The notes beneath the pieces are model-generated. The model saw only the letters and a list, made by a program, of their open reading frames with translations, ran no database searches and had not been told where the DNA came from. DNA of 64,000 nucleotides from AWTP1-13 sp963840075 (GTDB lineage: Bacteria > Pseudomonadota > Alphaproteobacteria > Rhizobiales > Hyphomicrobiaceae): contig CAWIXS010000010.1 of NCBI GenBank assembly GCA_963840075.1, positions 1-64,000 on the forward strand. The letters run 5' to 3'. The translations under genes were made by a program, and so were the position numbers. Below are positions 30,181-39,299 of this stretch, piece after piece. Numbering within the stretch: the stretch's first letter is position 1; each line of letters starts with the position of its first letter.

Positions 30181-30518
30181 GGTGGCGCTGGCGAGCGAGG
30201 CGCATTGGCTGGCGCGGGCCGGCCTCCTGGTGCAGGCCCTCGCATGGATCGCGCTGGCCCTGGCCGGGGTGCATGCGATCAGCCAGGGCAACCGCGTGCG
30301 CCATATGTGGCTGATGCTGGCCGTGGCGGCGGTCGCGTCGGGCGCGGTGTGGCTGCGGCTGGCGACCTGGCTTGCGGCCCGGGGTGGCGACCGGTTCGAG
30401 GCGGCCTATGTGCTGGCGGCCTGGCTCGCCTGGATGCCGCCGCTGATGGTCGTTGCGCTGCTGGGCGCGATGCACGCGCAGGTCGCCACCGTGAGCGTCC
30501 CCAGGCTGCCGTCAGTAG
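30170..30518 (+). CDS. Small integral membrane protein, 3' end uncertain
   Basis: The frame from 30170 encodes three hydrophobic helices (AGLLVQALAWIALALAGV, MWLMLAVAAVASGAVWL, AYVLAAWLAWMPPLMVVALL) with strong GC at third positions, which supports coding. It has no stop in frame until 31045, which would make it run antisense through the whole DUF2214 gene. A TAG in the next frame at 30516-30518 is the likely original stop, implying another one-base shift. Family unknown. Confidence 0.45.
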
Positions 30519-30964
30519 AACAGCCCGATCCCCCTGGCCATCAGCGCGGCCAGGAGCATGATCAGCACGGCGGCCATCAGCTCGTAGTGGATGATGGAGC
30601 GAACCTGCTTCACCTTCGCGGGGCTCACGTCGGGCACCTGGCCCGCCTTCACCGCCGGCCGCCAGCGCAGGAACTCCATGGTCGGGATGATGGAGGCGAG
30701 CCCGATGGCGACGAACAGGGCCAGCTTGGCGAGGAACGTCCAGGTGTGGAGGTAATAGGTCGCCCCCTTCTCGAAGTGGAACACGCGCGCCAGCCCCACC
30801 AGCAACAGCAGGACTGCCGAGATGCCGTAGATCGCGTCGGCCACCTGGAGCTTGCGCGCGCTCTCCATCGTCAGCGCACCTCGGATGAGCACGAGCTCGA
30901 CCACCAGCGCGGCGAACAGCGCGAATGCCGCGACGTGGTGCAGAAAGGCAAACAGAGCGGGCAT
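30512..30964 (-). CDS. DUF2214 family membrane protein
   Basis: 150 residues with about four membrane helices from the ATG at 30964, preceded by AGGAGC. The sequence (FAFLHHVAAFALFAALVVEL, ADAIYGISAVLLLLVGLARV, HTWTFLAKLALFVAIGLASI, IHYELMAAVLIMLLAALMAR) matches the conserved His and helix layout of DUF2214 proteins. Inner membrane; function unknown, though relatives resemble small redox or copper-linked membrane proteins. Confidence 0.8.
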   Translation of the reverse strand: MPALFAFLHHVAAFALFAALVVELVLIRGALTMESARKLQVADAIYGISAVLLLLVGLARVFHFEKGATYYLHTWTFLAKLALFVAIGLASIIPTMEFLRWRPAVKAGQVPDVSPAKVKQVRSIIHYELMAAVLIMLLAALMARGIGLFY

Positions 30965-31088
30965 GGAATTGCTCCTACGCTGGGCACGGGGCGCGGCCGG
31001 TTCATAGCAGAGAGATTCGGGCCGGCGCCAGACCGGCGTGGCTAGGCGGTGGCGGTCCGGTTGCAACGGCGCTAGATTGCGCGCAGGA

Positions 31089-32075
31089 ATGCCCGCTCTC
31101 CGAGTCGGTGAAGAAGCCGTGCAGCCAAAGCCTGAGGACTACGACTACGAGTTGGACGAGGTCCTGGCCTCCGTGGTGGGCATCCGCGCGCTGGTGCCGT
31201 CCGATGCCTTCACGGCGGAGGTGCTCGGCACCGAGCGGGCGGGCCACGGCGCGCTCATCCGCAGCGACGGCATCGTCCTCACCATCGGCTACCTGATCAC
31301 GGAGGCCGAGACCATCTGGATCTCGCTCAGCGGCGGCCACACGGTTCCAGGCCACGTCCTGGGCTACGACCAGGAGACCGGCTTCGGCCTGGTGCAGGCG
31401 CTCGCCCATCTCGATCTGCCGGCCCTGCCGCTCGGCCGTTCCAGCGAGGCGGTGGTCGGCATGCGCGTCGTGGTCGCAGGCTTCGGTGGGCGCAGCAAGG
31501 CGGTGGCCGCGCGCATCATCGCCAAGCAGGAATATGCGGGCTACTGGGAGTACGTTCTCGACCAGGCGATCTATACAGCGCCCGCGCATCCGTTCTGGGG
31601 TGGAACCGCGCTCATCGGCCCCGCCGGTGATCTGCTCGGCATCGGCTCGCTGCAGATCCAGGCGTCCAGCTCCAATCCCGTGCGCCAGGCACGGCAGGCG
31701 GACGATGCCAACATGATGGTGCCGATCGATCTGCTGAAGCCGATCTTCGACGACCTCGCCACCATCGGCCGGCCCAATCGCCCGCCGCGGCCGTGGCTCG
31801 GCCTCTATGCCACCGAGATCGACAGCAACGTCGCCATCCTGGGCGTCGCCAGCCGCGGGCCGGCGCGCAAGGCCGACCTGCGCGAGGGCGACATCGTGCT
31901 GGCGGTGGCGGGCGCGCCGGTGAGCGACCTCGCCGGGCTCTTCCGCCGCGTCTGGGCGCTGGGTGACGCCGGCGTCACGGTGCCGCTCACCATCAACCGC
32001 GAGGGCAGGACGTTGGAGGTCAGCGTGCAGTCCACCGACCGCCGCCGGCTGCTCAAGGGCCCCGTGCTGCATTGA
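31089..32075 (+). CDS. HtrA-like protein lacking the catalytic triad, with PDZ domain
   Basis: 328 residues. A trypsin-like fold at about 25-215 is followed by a PDZ domain at about 230-325 (ASRGPARKADLREGDIVLAV). The expected catalytic His is Tyr68 (TIGYLI for the usual NNHVV), the Asp site reads TGFGLV, and the GNSGG Ser site reads PFWGGT (Trp170). No signal peptide is seen from the ATG at 31089; an internal GTG near 31119 is another possible start. It is predicted to be a non-proteolytic binding or chaperone-like protein. It is divergent from DUF2214. Confidence 0.75.
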   Translation: MPALRVGEEAVQPKPEDYDYELDEVLASVVGIRALVPSDAFTAEVLGTERAGHGALIRSDGIVLTIGYLITEAETIWISLSGGHTVPGHVLGYDQETGFGLVQALAHLDLPALPLGRSSEAVVGMRVVVAGFGGRSKAVAARIIAKQEYAGYWEYVLDQAIYTAPAHPFWGGTALIGPAGDLLGIGSLQIQASSSNPVRQARQADDANMMVPIDLLKPIFDDLATIGRPNRPPRPWLGLYATEIDSNVAILGVASRGPARKADLREGDIVLAVAGAPVSDLAGLFRRVWALGDAGVTVPLTINREGRTLEVSVQSTDRRRLLKGPVLH

Positions 32076-32121
32076 ACGAGGCGTGATGGGCGCGGTCGCA
32101 CGCCAAGGGGGGCCAGAGCAG

Positions 32122-32593
32122 ATGTGCAGACATCTGGTTGCGGTTGCTTGCCTTGCGGTTCTGACGGCCGCCTCGGCGATCGCAGAATCCCGACACGGAT
32201 GCAGTGATCAAGTTCGGCCTTGTCGGGGTCTGGGCCCCTGATTGCACGCAGCCGCCGTCCAGCTCGAATGCCTACGTCAGGTTTGCCATCGTGAACGGCA
32301 AGCCGACCAGGGCGCTGCGGGTGAATGGTGCCTATCCCGTCATGGCGATGCGCGACGTGCACATTGCGGCGCCAGATCGTCTCGTCTACCTGTCGGAGGT
32401 CGCCACCGGGCAGATGCAGATTATGACCATCGCGAAAGTCGGCGAGGCCATTCGCAGCCAGGAGACCATCGGCGTCGACGGGACTGCAGTCATCAGGGAC
32501 GGCAGGTTCGTCGCCTCGGGTGCGCCGACGCTGCTCTACCAAAGGTGCTCGGCCCAAATCACGACGATCGCAGAATGGACAGTCCGGGCATAG
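32122..32593 (+). pseudogene. Small secreted protein with a one-base frameshift (paralogue of next gene)
   Basis: The ATG at 32122 starts a signal peptide (MCRHLVAVACLAVLTAASAI) that leaves frame after AES. Removing one C near 32190 gives DTDAVIKFGLVGVWAPDC and an open frame to the stop at 32593. The mature protein matches its neighbour at 32645: IKFGLVGVWAPDC against IGFGLLGAWAVDC, and GVDGTAVIRDGRFV against GSDGVALIKDGKFV. The 5' junction could also be an intact gene starting at 32204, but that lacks the signal peptide. Confidence 0.6.
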
Positions 32594-32644
32594 CCGATGG
32601 CGGCTTTGGGCGCGACGCCAACATGATGCCGCATGGGGGGATGC

Positions 32645-33220
32645 ATGCGCGCTCCAATTCGACGGTTGATTGCGGGTATCGGCTTTGCGCTGCTTGCCGG
32701 CGGTGTGGCGACGGCGGATTCGGATGCCGATGGCGTGATAGGATTCGGGCTCCTCGGAGCCTGGGCGGTCGACTGCAGGCGGCCGCCGAGTGCCGACAAT
32801 CCCCACGCCTTCTTTGCGATATCGACGCCGGGACAACCCACCGAGACGATCGATATGGGCCCCGGCGTCAGGCTGACGGCCGATCTGCGCAACGTGCACC
32901 GCATTGCGCCCGACCGGCTGGCGTTGCTCTATGTGGGCACCCCGCAGGGACGCTCCTTCGACATCGTACTGGTGAAGGTGGGGGAGCGCTTCCGCAGCGA
33001 GCAATCGGTCGGCTCCGACGGCGTTGCGCTCATCAAGGACGGCAAGTTCGTCTTCGGGGGCGAGCCTACGCCGCTGTTCGAAAGTTGCTCCCGGGGAACG
33101 GCGCAGACTCGAGACGGGCTGCTCGGAGCGCTGAAGCATCACGCGTTGCGCCCCGGCAAGATGACGGGCGGAAATTCGGCTACCTGGTCGCCGCGCCGGC
33201 GTTCAGCGTCACAAGGATGA
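32645..33220 (+). CDS. Small secreted protein, intact paralogue
   Basis: About 191 residues from the ATG at 32645 after a GGGGGG site; 32633 is an alternative start. The signal peptide MRAPIRRLIAGIGFALLAGG is followed by DADGVIGFGLLGAWAVDCR and two Cys that may pair. The last 40 residues overlap the convergent beta-propeller gene and look non-conserved, so the natural end may have been earlier. Tandem with the frameshifted copy at 32122. Function unknown. Confidence 0.65.
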   Translation: MRAPIRRLIAGIGFALLAGGVATADSDADGVIGFGLLGAWAVDCRRPPSADNPHAFFAISTPGQPTETIDMGPGVRLTADLRNVHRIAPDRLALLYVGTPQGRSFDIVLVKVGERFRSEQSVGSDGVALIKDGKFVFGGEPTPLFESCSRGTAQTRDGLLGALKHHALRPGKMTGGNSATWSPRRRSASQG

Positions 33221-34440
33221 TGCGGTTGGTGCTGCCCTGGTGGATCAGCAGGTTGCCGTCACGGGTCGGCCGCATATGCCTGACGATGCCGGCATGCACG
33301 CCCCCCGACGGGATCGGCCAGCTCTGGAACTTCTCCGTCTTGGGATCGAAGCGCACGAGCACATCCGGCCTCGTCCCCGAACTCGTTGTACCAGACGTAG
33401 CCGCCGACGACCGCGATGGCGTAGGGGTGCGAATCCGGCCCGCTGGGCGAGTCCCACTCCTTGATAGCACCCGTCTTGGGGTCGAGCCTGCCGAGCTTTC
33501 CCTTCCCGGAGTTCACGTACCAGATCAGGCCGTCTGGCGCGAAGTCGAGCCGCCGTACCGTCGTCCCCGGCGTGGGCAGCTTGATCTCCGTCAGCTCCAT
33601 CGTCGCCGGATTGACCTTCACAAGGCAGTTGCTGCCGTTGCAGGCGATCCAGGGCGTGCCCTGCGCGTCGATCTTGATGCCGTAGGGCTTGGAGCTCGGC
33701 GTCTTCATGGCGACGAGCTTGATGTCACCGGTCGCCGGGTCGAGCCGGCCTATCATGTTGCTGTTCTGCAGGGTGAACCACAGGATGCCCTTGGAGTCGA
33801 ACTTCGCCGAGTGCGGGTCCTTCGCCGCAGGGTCGGGCATCTTGTAGACGGTGACCTTGCCGCTGGCGGGGTCGATCTTGCCGATCGTGGCGTTGCCGTT
33901 GCCGGTGTACCAGATGCCGCCCGCCTTATCGATCGTCACCGTATGCGGCTTCGATTTCGACGGTAGCGGATATTCCTTCATCGCGCCGGTCTTGGGGTCG
34001 ATGCGGCCGATCAGGTCCGACCACTGGCCCACCCACCAGATGCTGCCGTCCGGAGCCTCGATCGGATCGCGCGAGCGCTGGCCGAGCGTCGGCACCTGCC
34101 ACTCCTTGAAGCTGATCTTGCCGTCGCCGGCGACCAGCTTGGGTGCCCGCTTGGCATTGGGCGGGAAATGCGTCACCAGATACTGCGTGATCTTGTCCTG
34201 CTCCGCCGGCGTCGGGGCCAGGTTGATCATCGTGCCGACCAGCTCCTGCCACCCCTCGCGGGTGTAGCCGGAGCTCTGCACGATCTGGCTCACTGGATGG
34301 CAGGCGCTGCAGACGCCTTCCACCAGCGCCTTGTCCGCTCCTTCAGGCAATCCGGACGCCTTTTGCTGAGCTTGTGCAGTCAGGGGCGCAAGACTGAAAA
34401 AAGCCGCGATCGCCACAGATGCAATCGACTGTCGAGGCAT
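33180..34440 (-). pseudogene. Cytochrome c/Vgb-type beta-propeller protein with one frameshift
   Basis: The ATG at 34440 has a GGGAGG site and a signal peptide (AIAAFFSLAPLTAQA). A heme-binding CSACH motif lies near residue 43, then a beta-propeller of Vgb/SMP-30 type with repeated PDGSIWWVGQ, GGIWYTGNGNATIGKIDP, GILWFTLQNSNMIGRLDP units. The frame breaks at WYNEFGDEA; removing one G from a GGGG run near 33376 gives WYNEFGTRPDVLVRFDP and an end at 33180. Periplasmic, perhaps a lyase or electron-transfer sensor. It is divergent from the TctC gene at 34642. Confidence 0.75.
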
Positions 34441-34641
34441 AGCCGTCCTCCCGATCGTTGGTTTATGCACGCCAGCCCCGAAAATGCTTCGGGCCGGACA
34501 GAGCGCGTGTCAAGCCGGCTCCGTCGCCTGTCCGACGTCGGTAAGGAGCCGCGGTTGACCCCATGGAAGCTGCGCCGTTACGATGCGCGCCGGACGAGGC
34601 ACCCTCAAACAACACTTAGGCCTCGCATAGGGAGGAATGAG

Positions 34642-35616
34642 ATGGACAGACGCAGCTTCGTCGTCGGCTCGGCCGCAACCGCCGCCGCGCTCGCGGTCCG
34701 AGAGGCCGGCGCGCAGGAGGCCTATCCCTCGCGCTCCGTTACCATCGTCAACCCATTTCCTCCCGGCGGTGCCGTCGACGTCGTCTGCCGGCCGTTCGCG
34801 GCTGCGCTGGAGCCGCTCCTCAAACAGCCGGTGGTGATCGAGACCAAGCCCGGCGCGGCCGGTGCGGTGGGCGCCCAGTTCGCCGCCTCGGCCAAGCCCG
34901 ACGGCTACACCCTGCTGGCCCACCTGCCGTCGATCTCCGGCTTCGAAGCCGTCGACAAGCTGTTCGGCCGCACCCCCAAGTTCACGCGTGCGAGCTTCGT
35001 CCCGATCGCACGCCTCACCGAGGGGCCGTTGCTGTTGGTCGTCAACGACAAGACGCCATATTCGACCTTGAAGGAGCTCGTCGACGACGCCAAGAAGCGC
35101 CCGAACGAGCTCATCTTCTCCTCCTCCGGTCTCTATGGCGCCCTGCACCTGCCGACGGCCTTGTTCACCAAGGCGGCCGGGATCCAGATGCGGCATCTGC
35201 CGACCAACGGCGGTGGGCCTGCGCTGATCGCCATCCTCGGCAACAACGCGCAGGTGCTGGTCACCTCGATTGCCGCGGCGAGCAGCCACGTCAGGGCGGG
35301 CAAGCTGAAGGCGCTGGCCTGCTTCTCTCCGAGGCGGCTTACGGCGATGCCCAACGTGCCGACCCTCAAGGAGCTCGGCTACAACGTCCTGTTCTCCATC
35401 TGGGCGGGCCTGTTCGCGCTGAGGGGCACGCCGGACGACGTGGTCCGCAAGCTGCGCGAGGAGACCAGCAAGGCGGTCGCCAGCGAGCAGTTCACCAAGA
35501 CCATCCAGAACATCGGAGATGTGGTGGCCCACCTCGACCAGCCCGAGTTCGCCAAGTTCTGGGACGAGGACGCACGGCGCGTCGAGGACGCCGTGCAGTC
35601 CATCGGCAGGGTTTGA
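34642..35616 (+). CDS. tctC: Bug/TctC-family tripartite tricarboxylate transporter binding protein
   Basis: 324 residues, the periplasmic ligand-binding subunit for a TctABC importer. The ATG at 34642 follows GGAGGAATGAG. The N-terminus MDRRSFVVGSAATAAALAVR is a signal peptide (possibly Tat: RRSF). The Bug fold is shown by VTIVNPFPPGGAVDVVCRP, KPGAAGAVGAQFAA and TPYSTLKELVDDAKKRPNEL. It is the first gene of an operon with GNAT, TctB and TctA. The ligand is probably a dicarboxylate or similar acid. Confidence 0.93.
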   Translation: MDRRSFVVGSAATAAALAVREAGAQEAYPSRSVTIVNPFPPGGAVDVVCRPFAAALEPLLKQPVVIETKPGAAGAVGAQFAASAKPDGYTLLAHLPSISGFEAVDKLFGRTPKFTRASFVPIARLTEGPLLLVVNDKTPYSTLKELVDDAKKRPNELIFSSSGLYGALHLPTALFTKAAGIQMRHLPTNGGGPALIAILGNNAQVLVTSIAAASSHVRAGKLKALACFSPRRLTAMPNVPTLKELGYNVLFSIWAGLFALRGTPDDVVRKLREETSKAVASEQFTKTIQNIGDVVAHLDQPEFAKFWDEDARRVEDAVQSIGRV

Positions 35617-35717
35617 ACCAGCCGACGCAGCGCGGCCGCGTCGCTTTTTCTTGCCGCGGCAGGCTGATCGGGTCCATGCGTGGCGGCGCAATTTCAACTG
35701 CGAGCCTGCACCGCCCC

Positions 35718-36140
35718 ATGCCCATCCGTCCATTCCGCCGCTCCGACACGTCCGCCGCGCAAGCGCTGCTGCAGCAGCTTGGAGCCGAGATTGCCGCCGC
35801 CGAGCTCGACAGCCGCGTCGGGCGCGTGCTTGGGCAAGCCGACCACTACCTCGCAGTGGCCGAGGAGGATGGGCAGGTCGTGGGCCTTCTGCACGTATTC
35901 GAGCGCCCGGCCCTCGAGAAACCCTGCGAGGCCGTGGTGCAGGCGCTCGTCGTCGATGTGAGAGCGCGTGGCGGGGGGATCGGAAGGGCCTTGATGGAGA
36001 CGGCCGAGGCCTGGGCCAGGGCGAGGAGCCTCGGCTCGGTCGCCCTGTCGACGCAGCGCGCCCAAGTCTTCTACCTGCGGCTCGGCTACAGCAGGATCGC
36101 AACATCGGACTTGATGCGCAAGGCAACGGGAGGAGCATGA
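35718..36140 (+). CDS. GNAT-family N-acetyltransferase inside the transporter operon
   Basis: 140 residues from the ATG at 35718; an in-frame start at 35613 would overlap tctC and is unlikely. The acetyl-CoA-binding motif region reads VDVRARGGGIGRALMETAEA and the C-terminus AQVFYLRLGYSRIA. The stop overlaps the tctB start (ATGA at 36137-36140), so the two are translationally coupled. A role in modifying the transported substrate is possible but not shown. Confidence 0.85.
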   Translation: MPIRPFRRSDTSAAQALLQQLGAEIAAAELDSRVGRVLGQADHYLAVAEEDGQVVGLLHVFERPALEKPCEAVVQALVVDVRARGGGIGRALMETAEAWARARSLGSVALSTQRAQVFYLRLGYSRIATSDLMRKATGGA

Positions 36141-36616
36141 CCATGGTCGTGCGCAGGGACCATGTGGCCGGCGGTGCGTTCATTCTCGCCGGTGCGCTGG
36201 TGCTGGCGGTGAGCGGCGACTTGCCGTTCGGCACGCTGGCGTCGCCTGGCGCCGGCATGCTGCCGACCCTGGTGATCGTCCTGTTGATGGCGTTCGGCGG
36301 CCTGCTGCTGGCGGGCGCGCGATCGAGCCCGCCGCTCGCGAGCACTGCCTGGTCCGACCTCCCGCACGCCCTTCGCGTCTGCCTCCTCGTCGCGGTCGCC
36401 GTGGCGCTCTACACCATGCTGGGGTTCCTGGTGACAGTGCCGTTGCTGCTCTTCACCCTCACCTTCGTGGTCGAGCGCAAGCCCATCCTGCTGGCGGCGA
36501 TTTTCAGCATCGGCGTGCCGGCGCTGGCCTACGCGCTGTTCGCCTGGTTCCTGAAGGTCCAGCTGCCGCCCGTCCCGCGCGATCTCTTCGGGTTGCGCGC
36601 GCTCCTGGGGCTCTAG
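36137..36616 (+). CDS. tctB: TctB-family transporter small membrane subunit
   Basis: 159 residues with four membrane helices (AGGAFILAGALVLAV; MLPTLVIVLLMAFGGLLLAG; VCLLVAVAVALYTMLGFLV; ILLAAIFSIGVPALAYALFA), the size and layout of TctB. GGGAGGAGC precedes the ATG. It overlaps the GNAT gene by 4 bases and is followed by TctA after 12 bases. Confidence 0.9.
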   Translation: MTMVVRRDHVAGGAFILAGALVLAVSGDLPFGTLASPGAGMLPTLVIVLLMAFGGLLLAGARSSPPLASTAWSDLPHALRVCLLVAVAVALYTMLGFLVTVPLLLFTLTFVVERKPILLAAIFSIGVPALAYALFAWFLKVQLPPVPRDLFGLRALLGL

Positions 36617-36628
36617 CGGGCGCAAGCC

Positions 36629-38155
36629 ATGGAAGCCATCCTCGACAGCCTGATGCTCGGCTTCTCGGTGGCGATCCGTCCCGACGTGCTCTTCTATGCG
36701 TTCCTCGGCTGCGTGGTGGGGACGCTGGTCGGCATGCTGCCGGGCATCGGGCCGCTCGCCGGCATCTCCATCCTGTTGCCCGCCACCTTCGGACTCGATG
36801 CCACCAAGGCGATCGTGATGCTCGCCGGCATCTACTACGGCTCGCAATACGGCGGCTCAACCACCTCGATCCTGATGCGCATCCCGGGCGAGGCGGCCTC
36901 CGTCATGACCTGCATCGACGGCTATGCCATGGCCCGCAAGGGCCGCGCTGGGGCCGCGCTCGCCATCGCCGCGGTGGGCTCGTTCGTCGCCGGGACAGTG
37001 GGGGTGATCCTGCTCACCCTGGTGGCGCCGCCGCTTGCCAATTTTGCGCTGCGCTTCGGGCCGCCCGAGTACACGGCGCTGCTTGTGCTGGGGCTCGTGT
37101 TCCTCGCCTACATGTCGTCCACGTCCCTCGTCCGCACGCTGGTGATGGCGTGCACAGGGCTCCTGCTCGGCTGCATCGGCATCGACGTGATGACGGGGCA
37201 CTTCCGCTACAGCTTCGACATCAAGGAGCTGGGCGACGGCATCGGCATCGTGCCGGTGGCCGTCGGCCTGTTCGGCCTGGGCGAGATCCTCTCCACGCCC
37301 AGCAAGACCGTCACCGACAAGGTCGCCGCCCCGCGCTTCGCCGAGCTGATGCCGAGCCGCGAGGAGTGGCGCCAGTCGGCGGCGCCGATCGCGCGCGGCT
37401 CGGTCTTGGGCTTTCTCGTCGGCATCGTGCCGGGCTCGGCGCACATCATCGCGAGCTTCCTCTCCTACGCGGTGGAGAAGCGCCTCTCCAGGACGCCCGA
37501 GGCGTTCGGCCAGGGCGCCGTGGCGGGCGTGGCGGGCCCGGAATCCGCCAACAACGCGGCCTCCACCGGCGCCTTCGTGCCGATGCTGGCGCTCGGCCTC
37601 CCCACCGGGCCGGTGACGGCGGTGCTGATGGCCGCGCTCCTGATCCACGGCGTGCCGCCGGGGCCGCAGCTCGTCACCGAGCATCCGCAGGTGTTCTGGG
37701 GCTTCATCGCGTCCATGTACGTCGGCAATGCGATGCTGCTGGCGCTCAACCTGCCGCTGGTCGGGCTGTTCGTGAGCGTGCTGCGCATCCCCTACGCCTA
37801 CCTCTATCCGCTGATCATCATGTTCTGCATCGTCGGGGTCTATCTGGTGAACAGCTCGATCGTAGACGTGTGGATCATGCTGATCATGGGCGTGGTCGGC
37901 TACCTGCTGCGCAAATTCGACTTCGATCCTGCGCCGCTGGTGCTGGGGCTCGTCATCGCCCCCATCCTGGAGCTCAGCCTGCGCCAGTCGCTGGTCATGT
38001 CGAACGGCGACTGGGCGATCTTCTTCTCGGGCCAGCGCCCGATTGCTGCCGCCCTATTCGCCATCGCCGGCGTGCTGCTGGCGCTGGCGGTGCTCTCCTG
38101 GGCCTCCCGCAGGGACTGGCGCACGAGGCTGACCGACGAAGGCGGGGTGCAATAG
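36629..38155 (+). CDS. tctA: TctA-family transporter large membrane subunit
   Basis: 508 residues with about twelve membrane helices; transport channel of the tripartite tricarboxylate transporter. The diagnostic VGMLPGIGPLAGISILLPAT lies near 35-55 and a second related segment GFLVGIVPGSAHIIASF near 260. The gene closes the tctC-GNAT-tctB-tctA operon. A palindromic repeat follows the stop. Confidence 0.94.
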   Translation: MEAILDSLMLGFSVAIRPDVLFYAFLGCVVGTLVGMLPGIGPLAGISILLPATFGLDATKAIVMLAGIYYGSQYGGSTTSILMRIPGEAASVMTCIDGYAMARKGRAGAALAIAAVGSFVAGTVGVILLTLVAPPLANFALRFGPPEYTALLVLGLVFLAYMSSTSLVRTLVMACTGLLLGCIGIDVMTGHFRYSFDIKELGDGIGIVPVAVGLFGLGEILSTPSKTVTDKVAAPRFAELMPSREEWRQSAAPIARGSVLGFLVGIVPGSAHIIASFLSYAVEKRLSRTPEAFGQGAVAGVAGPESANNAASTGAFVPMLALGLPTGPVTAVLMAALLIHGVPPGPQLVTEHPQVFWGFIASMYVGNAMLLALNLPLVGLFVSVLRIPYAYLYPLIIMFCIVGVYLVNSSIVDVWIMLIMGVVGYLLRKFDFDPAPLVLGLVIAPILELSLRQSLVMSNGDWAIFFSGQRPIAAALFAIAGVLLALAVLSWASRRDWRTRLTDEGGVQ

Positions 38156-38160
38156 CAAGC

Positions 38161-38250
38161 TAGGGCGGATTAGGGCGAAGCCGGTAATCCCCCGATCTGG
38201 GCGCGAGAAGCGGCGGATTACGCTTCGCTGCGCTACGCTAATCCGCCCTA
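38161..38250. repeat. TAGGGCGGATTA palindrome between convergent genes
   Basis: TAGGGCGGATTA at 38161 and TAATCCGCCCTA at 38239-38250 are inverted ends; an inner GCGGATTACGCTTCG pairs with parts of the centre. It separates tctA from the convergent oxidoreductase and overlaps the last codons of the latter. A shorter copy is at 39729-39763. Confidence 0.8.
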
Positions 38251-39171
38251 CGGACCTGGAAGACCAGCTTGCCGCGGAAATGGCGGCCCTCGCTCACCCT
38301 GTGCGCGGCGGCGGCCTCTGCCAGCGGGAACAGGGTGACCTCGGGAGGCTTCACGGCGCCGGCGCCGACCAGAGCCACGATGCGCTCCAGATGCGCCCGG
38401 TCGCGGGCGACGTTGGGGCGGAGCGACTGCACGTCGGAGCGCGGCGGCTGCGGGGCCTGCTGGCCCGACGCGATGAAGGCCGCACGACCGCCAGGCTTCA
38501 GCACGGCGAACGAGGCCTGGGCCACGTCGCCGCCCACCGTGTCGAACACGGCATCGCAGGCCGGGACCACCTTGGTGAAGTCCTGAGCGGTGTAGTCGAT
38601 GATCTCATCGGCTCCGATACCGCGCAGATAGGCGTGGTTGGCTGCGCGGGCGGTGGTGATCACCTGGGCGCCGATGTGCTTGGCGAGCTGGATGGCGAAG
38701 GCGGCCACGCCCCCCGCTCCGCCCTGGATCAGGATCGTCTCGCCAGCTTTGAGCTGCAGCGTGTCCTCCACCGAGACGAGCGCCGTGAGGCCGGCGAGCG
38801 CCAGGGCGGCGGCATCGATGTGGGAGACGCTGTCGGGCTTCCTGGCGACGATCGCTGCCTTGATGGCGATCCTCTCGGCATAGGCGCCCTCCTTGCTCGC
38901 CTCGGTGACACCGAACACCGGGTCGCCGATGCTGAAATCGGTGACGCCTTCCCCCAGGCTGCTGACGACGCCCGAGAAGTCGCGGCCCAGCACGTGCGGG
39001 AACTGGCTCTTGCTGATAGGACTGGCCGGTGCGCACCTTCCAGTCCGCGCCGTTGACGCTTGCGGCATGAATGTCGACGACGACCTCGCCGGGCGCCGCC
39101 ACCGGGTCCGGCACGTCGCCGTACTTCAGCTCCTCCGGTCCGCCGTGGCGCTCGATGTAGACCGCTTTCAT
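38238..39171 (-). pseudogene. Zinc-free alcohol dehydrogenase/quinone oxidoreductase with one frameshift
   Basis: The ATG at 39171 (GGGAGC site) reads MKAVYIERHGGPEELKYGD to VRTGQSYQQ, then breaks. Dropping one base near 39013 gives SQFPHVLGRDFSGVVSSLG and continues to the stop at 38238. NADP-binding motif is GAGGVAAFAIQLAKHIGAQV; no structural zinc Cys cluster is present. Expected NADP-dependent quinone or enone reductase of the MDR superfamily. The last codons fall within a repeat. Confidence 0.8.
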
Positions 39172-39299
39172 CGTCTGCTCCCTCTCTGCGCTGCATGGGA
39201 CGCCGCTCGAAGAACCGCTTGGCTCGGGGCCGCCTGGAACGCTACACCGAAGCATGACCAGAGGCGGCTGTTGCGGCAAGTGGATCGAGGAGGAGGATC

